Shown: piece after piece, positions 31,163-32,324 of the stretch | Layout: each line of letters opens with the position of its first letter | How positions within the stretch are numbered: the stretch's first letter is position 1 | From: an uncultured Collinsella sp. | GTDB taxonomy: Bacteria; Actinomycetota; Coriobacteriia; Coriobacteriales; Coriobacteriaceae | NCBI GenBank assembly: GCA_934654775.1 | Contig: CAKUGR010000017.1 | Location: 1-32,324 of the forward strand | Reading direction: 5' to 3' | DNA length: 32,324 nucleotides | Notes under the pieces: model-generated | The model's input: the letters and a program-made list of their open reading frames with translations, nothing else | Told to the model about the DNA's origin: nothing | The model's database searches: none | Position numbers and translations under genes: made by a program

Positions 31163-32167
31163 ATGACGAATTGCAAACGATATAAGGTGGCGGCGATCGA
31201 CCTGGGAACGGTGTCGTCGCGGCTGGTGTTGGCGCAGGTCGAGGCTGGGGCGATTGTGGAATCGTCCAAGCATACCGAGATTACCGACCTGGGCGAGGGC
31301 GTCGACGCGACGGGCCGCTTTTGCGAGGCGGCCGTGGAGCGCGTGCTCGCTGCGTGCCGCATATTCGTGGCCGAGGCGCGCACCTTTGGGGCTGTGTGCA
31401 TCTGCACCACGTGCACGAGCGCCGCGCGCGATGCGTCCAACGCCGCGCTGCTGCTGGACGGCCTGCGCGAGCTGGGGCTCGAGCCGCAGGTGATTCCAGG
31501 CGAGGTCGAGGCGCGCCTGACGTTTTTTGGTGTGGCGCACGACTTTGCCGGCGAGCGCATCATCGTCGCCGATTCGGGCGGCGGGTCCACGGAGCTCGCG
31601 ACGGGCGTGTACGCACCGGAGCGCGGGGTTTTCGCGCTGGAGGGCACGCGTTCGTTGGACATTGGCTGCCGCCGCGTGACGGAGCGGTTTTTCTCGGCAC
31701 TGCCGCCTGCGGACGGCGAGCTTGCGGCTGCCGCCGACTGGGCAGGCGAGCAGTTCACTGCTTATTTTGAGAATCTGCCCAGCGACTTTGAGCGCGCCGA
31801 GCGCTTGGTCGCGGTGGGTGGCACCGTCACCACGCTCGTGGCGCTCGTTCATGAGCTGGAACCGTACAATTCGAGCTTTGTGCACCTGCGCGAGCTTTCG
31901 CTGGATCAGGTTTCGGCCGCTATCGAGCGCATGTCCACGCTTGATGTTGCAGGCATTGCCGCGCTGCCAGGCGTGCAGCCCAAACGCGCGGGCGTAATCT
32001 TGGCAGGTGCCGTGGTAATTCGCGAGCTCATGCGAGCCGGCGGCTACGGGGCGCTTACCGTGAGTGAAAACAGTCTGCTCGCCGGCATGGCCGCCACCAT
32101 CAACGAGACCCTCGACGGCAAAACCCCCACCATCGCCTGGACCCCCAGCCTGAGCACCCTCCAATAA
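31163..32167 (+). CDS. Ppx/GppA-family phosphatase
   Basis: 334-residue ASKHA-fold enzyme of the exopolyphosphatase/pppGpp phosphohydrolase family. AAIDLGTVSSRLVLA (10-24) is phosphate loop 1, IPGEVEARL (111-119) carries the catalytic-base glutamate position, DSGGGSTEL (137-145) is loop 2, and VAVGGTVTTLVAL follows. The length fits the short two-domain actinobacterial type without the C-terminal HD domain. Loop 1 has T-V-S where most have S-N-S. Whether it acts on polyphosphate or pppGpp cannot be told. It is 20 nt after the FtsB-like gene with GGAGGGGAG upstream. Confidence 0.92.
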   Translation: MTNCKRYKVAAIDLGTVSSRLVLAQVEAGAIVESSKHTEITDLGEGVDATGRFCEAAVERVLAACRIFVAEARTFGAVCICTTCTSAARDASNAALLLDGLRELGLEPQVIPGEVEARLTFFGVAHDFAGERIIVADSGGGSTELATGVYAPERGVFALEGTRSLDIGCRRVTERFFSALPPADGELAAAADWAGEQFTAYFENLPSDFERAERLVAVGGTVTTLVALVHELEPYNSSFVHLRELSLDQVSAAIERMSTLDVAGIAALPGVQPKRAGVILAGAVVIRELMRAGGYGALTVSENSLLAGMAATINETLDGKTPTIAWTPSLSTLQ

Positions 32168-32233
32168 GTTGCGGTGAAATAGTTCCTAAATGGGCTGGTA
32201 AACGGCCAAAACAGGAACTATTCCACCGCAACT
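32167..32233. repeat. 21-bp inverted repeat after ppx
   Basis: Arms 32167-32187 and 32213-32233 match at 20 of 21 positions around a 25-nt loop; the left arm begins on the last base of the ppx stop codon. There is no T-tract, but it could still end or protect the transcript. Confidence 0.8.
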
Positions 32234-32249
32234 CAATAGCCGGCACTTA

Positions 32250-32324
32250 GGGACGTTCCTTTTAATATGAGCAGGACATTGTCAAGAGGCAAAATCGGGC
32301 CTGGCCCCAACGATATGGGGTCAG
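32250..32324. other. Unassigned window end with small hairpin
   Basis: GGGACGTTCCTTTT (32250-32263) contains a small palindrome, and CTGGCCCCA (32301-32309) pairs with TGGGGTCAG (32316-32324) with one mismatch. Such sequence often borders repeat or transposase units, but no gene is visible before the window ends. Confidence 0.3.

Overview
The window reads as a chromosomal segment from a high-GC actinobacterium of the gut Coriobacteriia, most likely a Collinsella-like organism. This is inferred from GC-rich codon choice, the mazG-eno-ftsB-ppx gene order seen in Actinobacteria, a complete his cluster, and several mannose-family PTS operons. No rRNA, tRNA, CRISPR array or complete insertion sequence is visible. 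Nearly all genes lie on the + strand; the one clear exception is a PHP-type histidinol-phosphatase at 25550-26461.

Region 1 (1-1735): an AEC-family permease bracketed by two related long hairpins, then an unrecognised small protein. Region 2 (1774-17164): a large carbohydrate/amine locus. It starts with two overlapping GntR/UTRA regulators, followed by transcription unit A (two SIS-domain proteins, then PTS EIIA, EIIB, EIIC, EIID), an EamA permease, unit B (a second EIIC-EIID pair and an MFS permease) and unit C (a second copy of the FrlB-like SIS protein, then EIIA, EIIB, EIIC, EIID and a FrlC-like epimerase). SIS deglycases plus a mannose-family PTS match the gfr (fructoselysine/glucoselysine) locus of Salmonella, and the epimerase matches FrlC of the E. 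coli frl operon. The locus therefore probably imports and deglycates Amadori products (glycated amino acids). It carries recent internal duplication: about 1054 bp of EIIC/EIID and about 425 bp of the deglycase are identical between copies. Three promoters share paired GGTAT(C/T)(A/G)AA boxes and an upstream element, and intrinsic terminators sit just ahead of four internal ribosome binding sites.

Region 3 (17376-26461): a histidine biosynthesis cluster, hisZG (fused)-hisD-hisC-hisB-hisH-hisA-hisF-hisI-hisE, with a convergent PHP histidinol-phosphatase that would supply the step the monofunctional HisB lacks. Together they cover all steps from PRPP and ATP to histidine.

Region 4 (26462-32324): a stand-alone LarC C-terminal-type protein, a YfcE-like phosphodiesterase, MazG, enolase, an FtsB/DivIC-like division protein and a Ppx/GppA phosphatase. 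Long near-perfect inverted repeats with different arms lie between genes at five places (1-47, 1053-1127, 22353-22393, 26591-26655, 32167-32233), and a more complex folded element lies between hisF and hisI.
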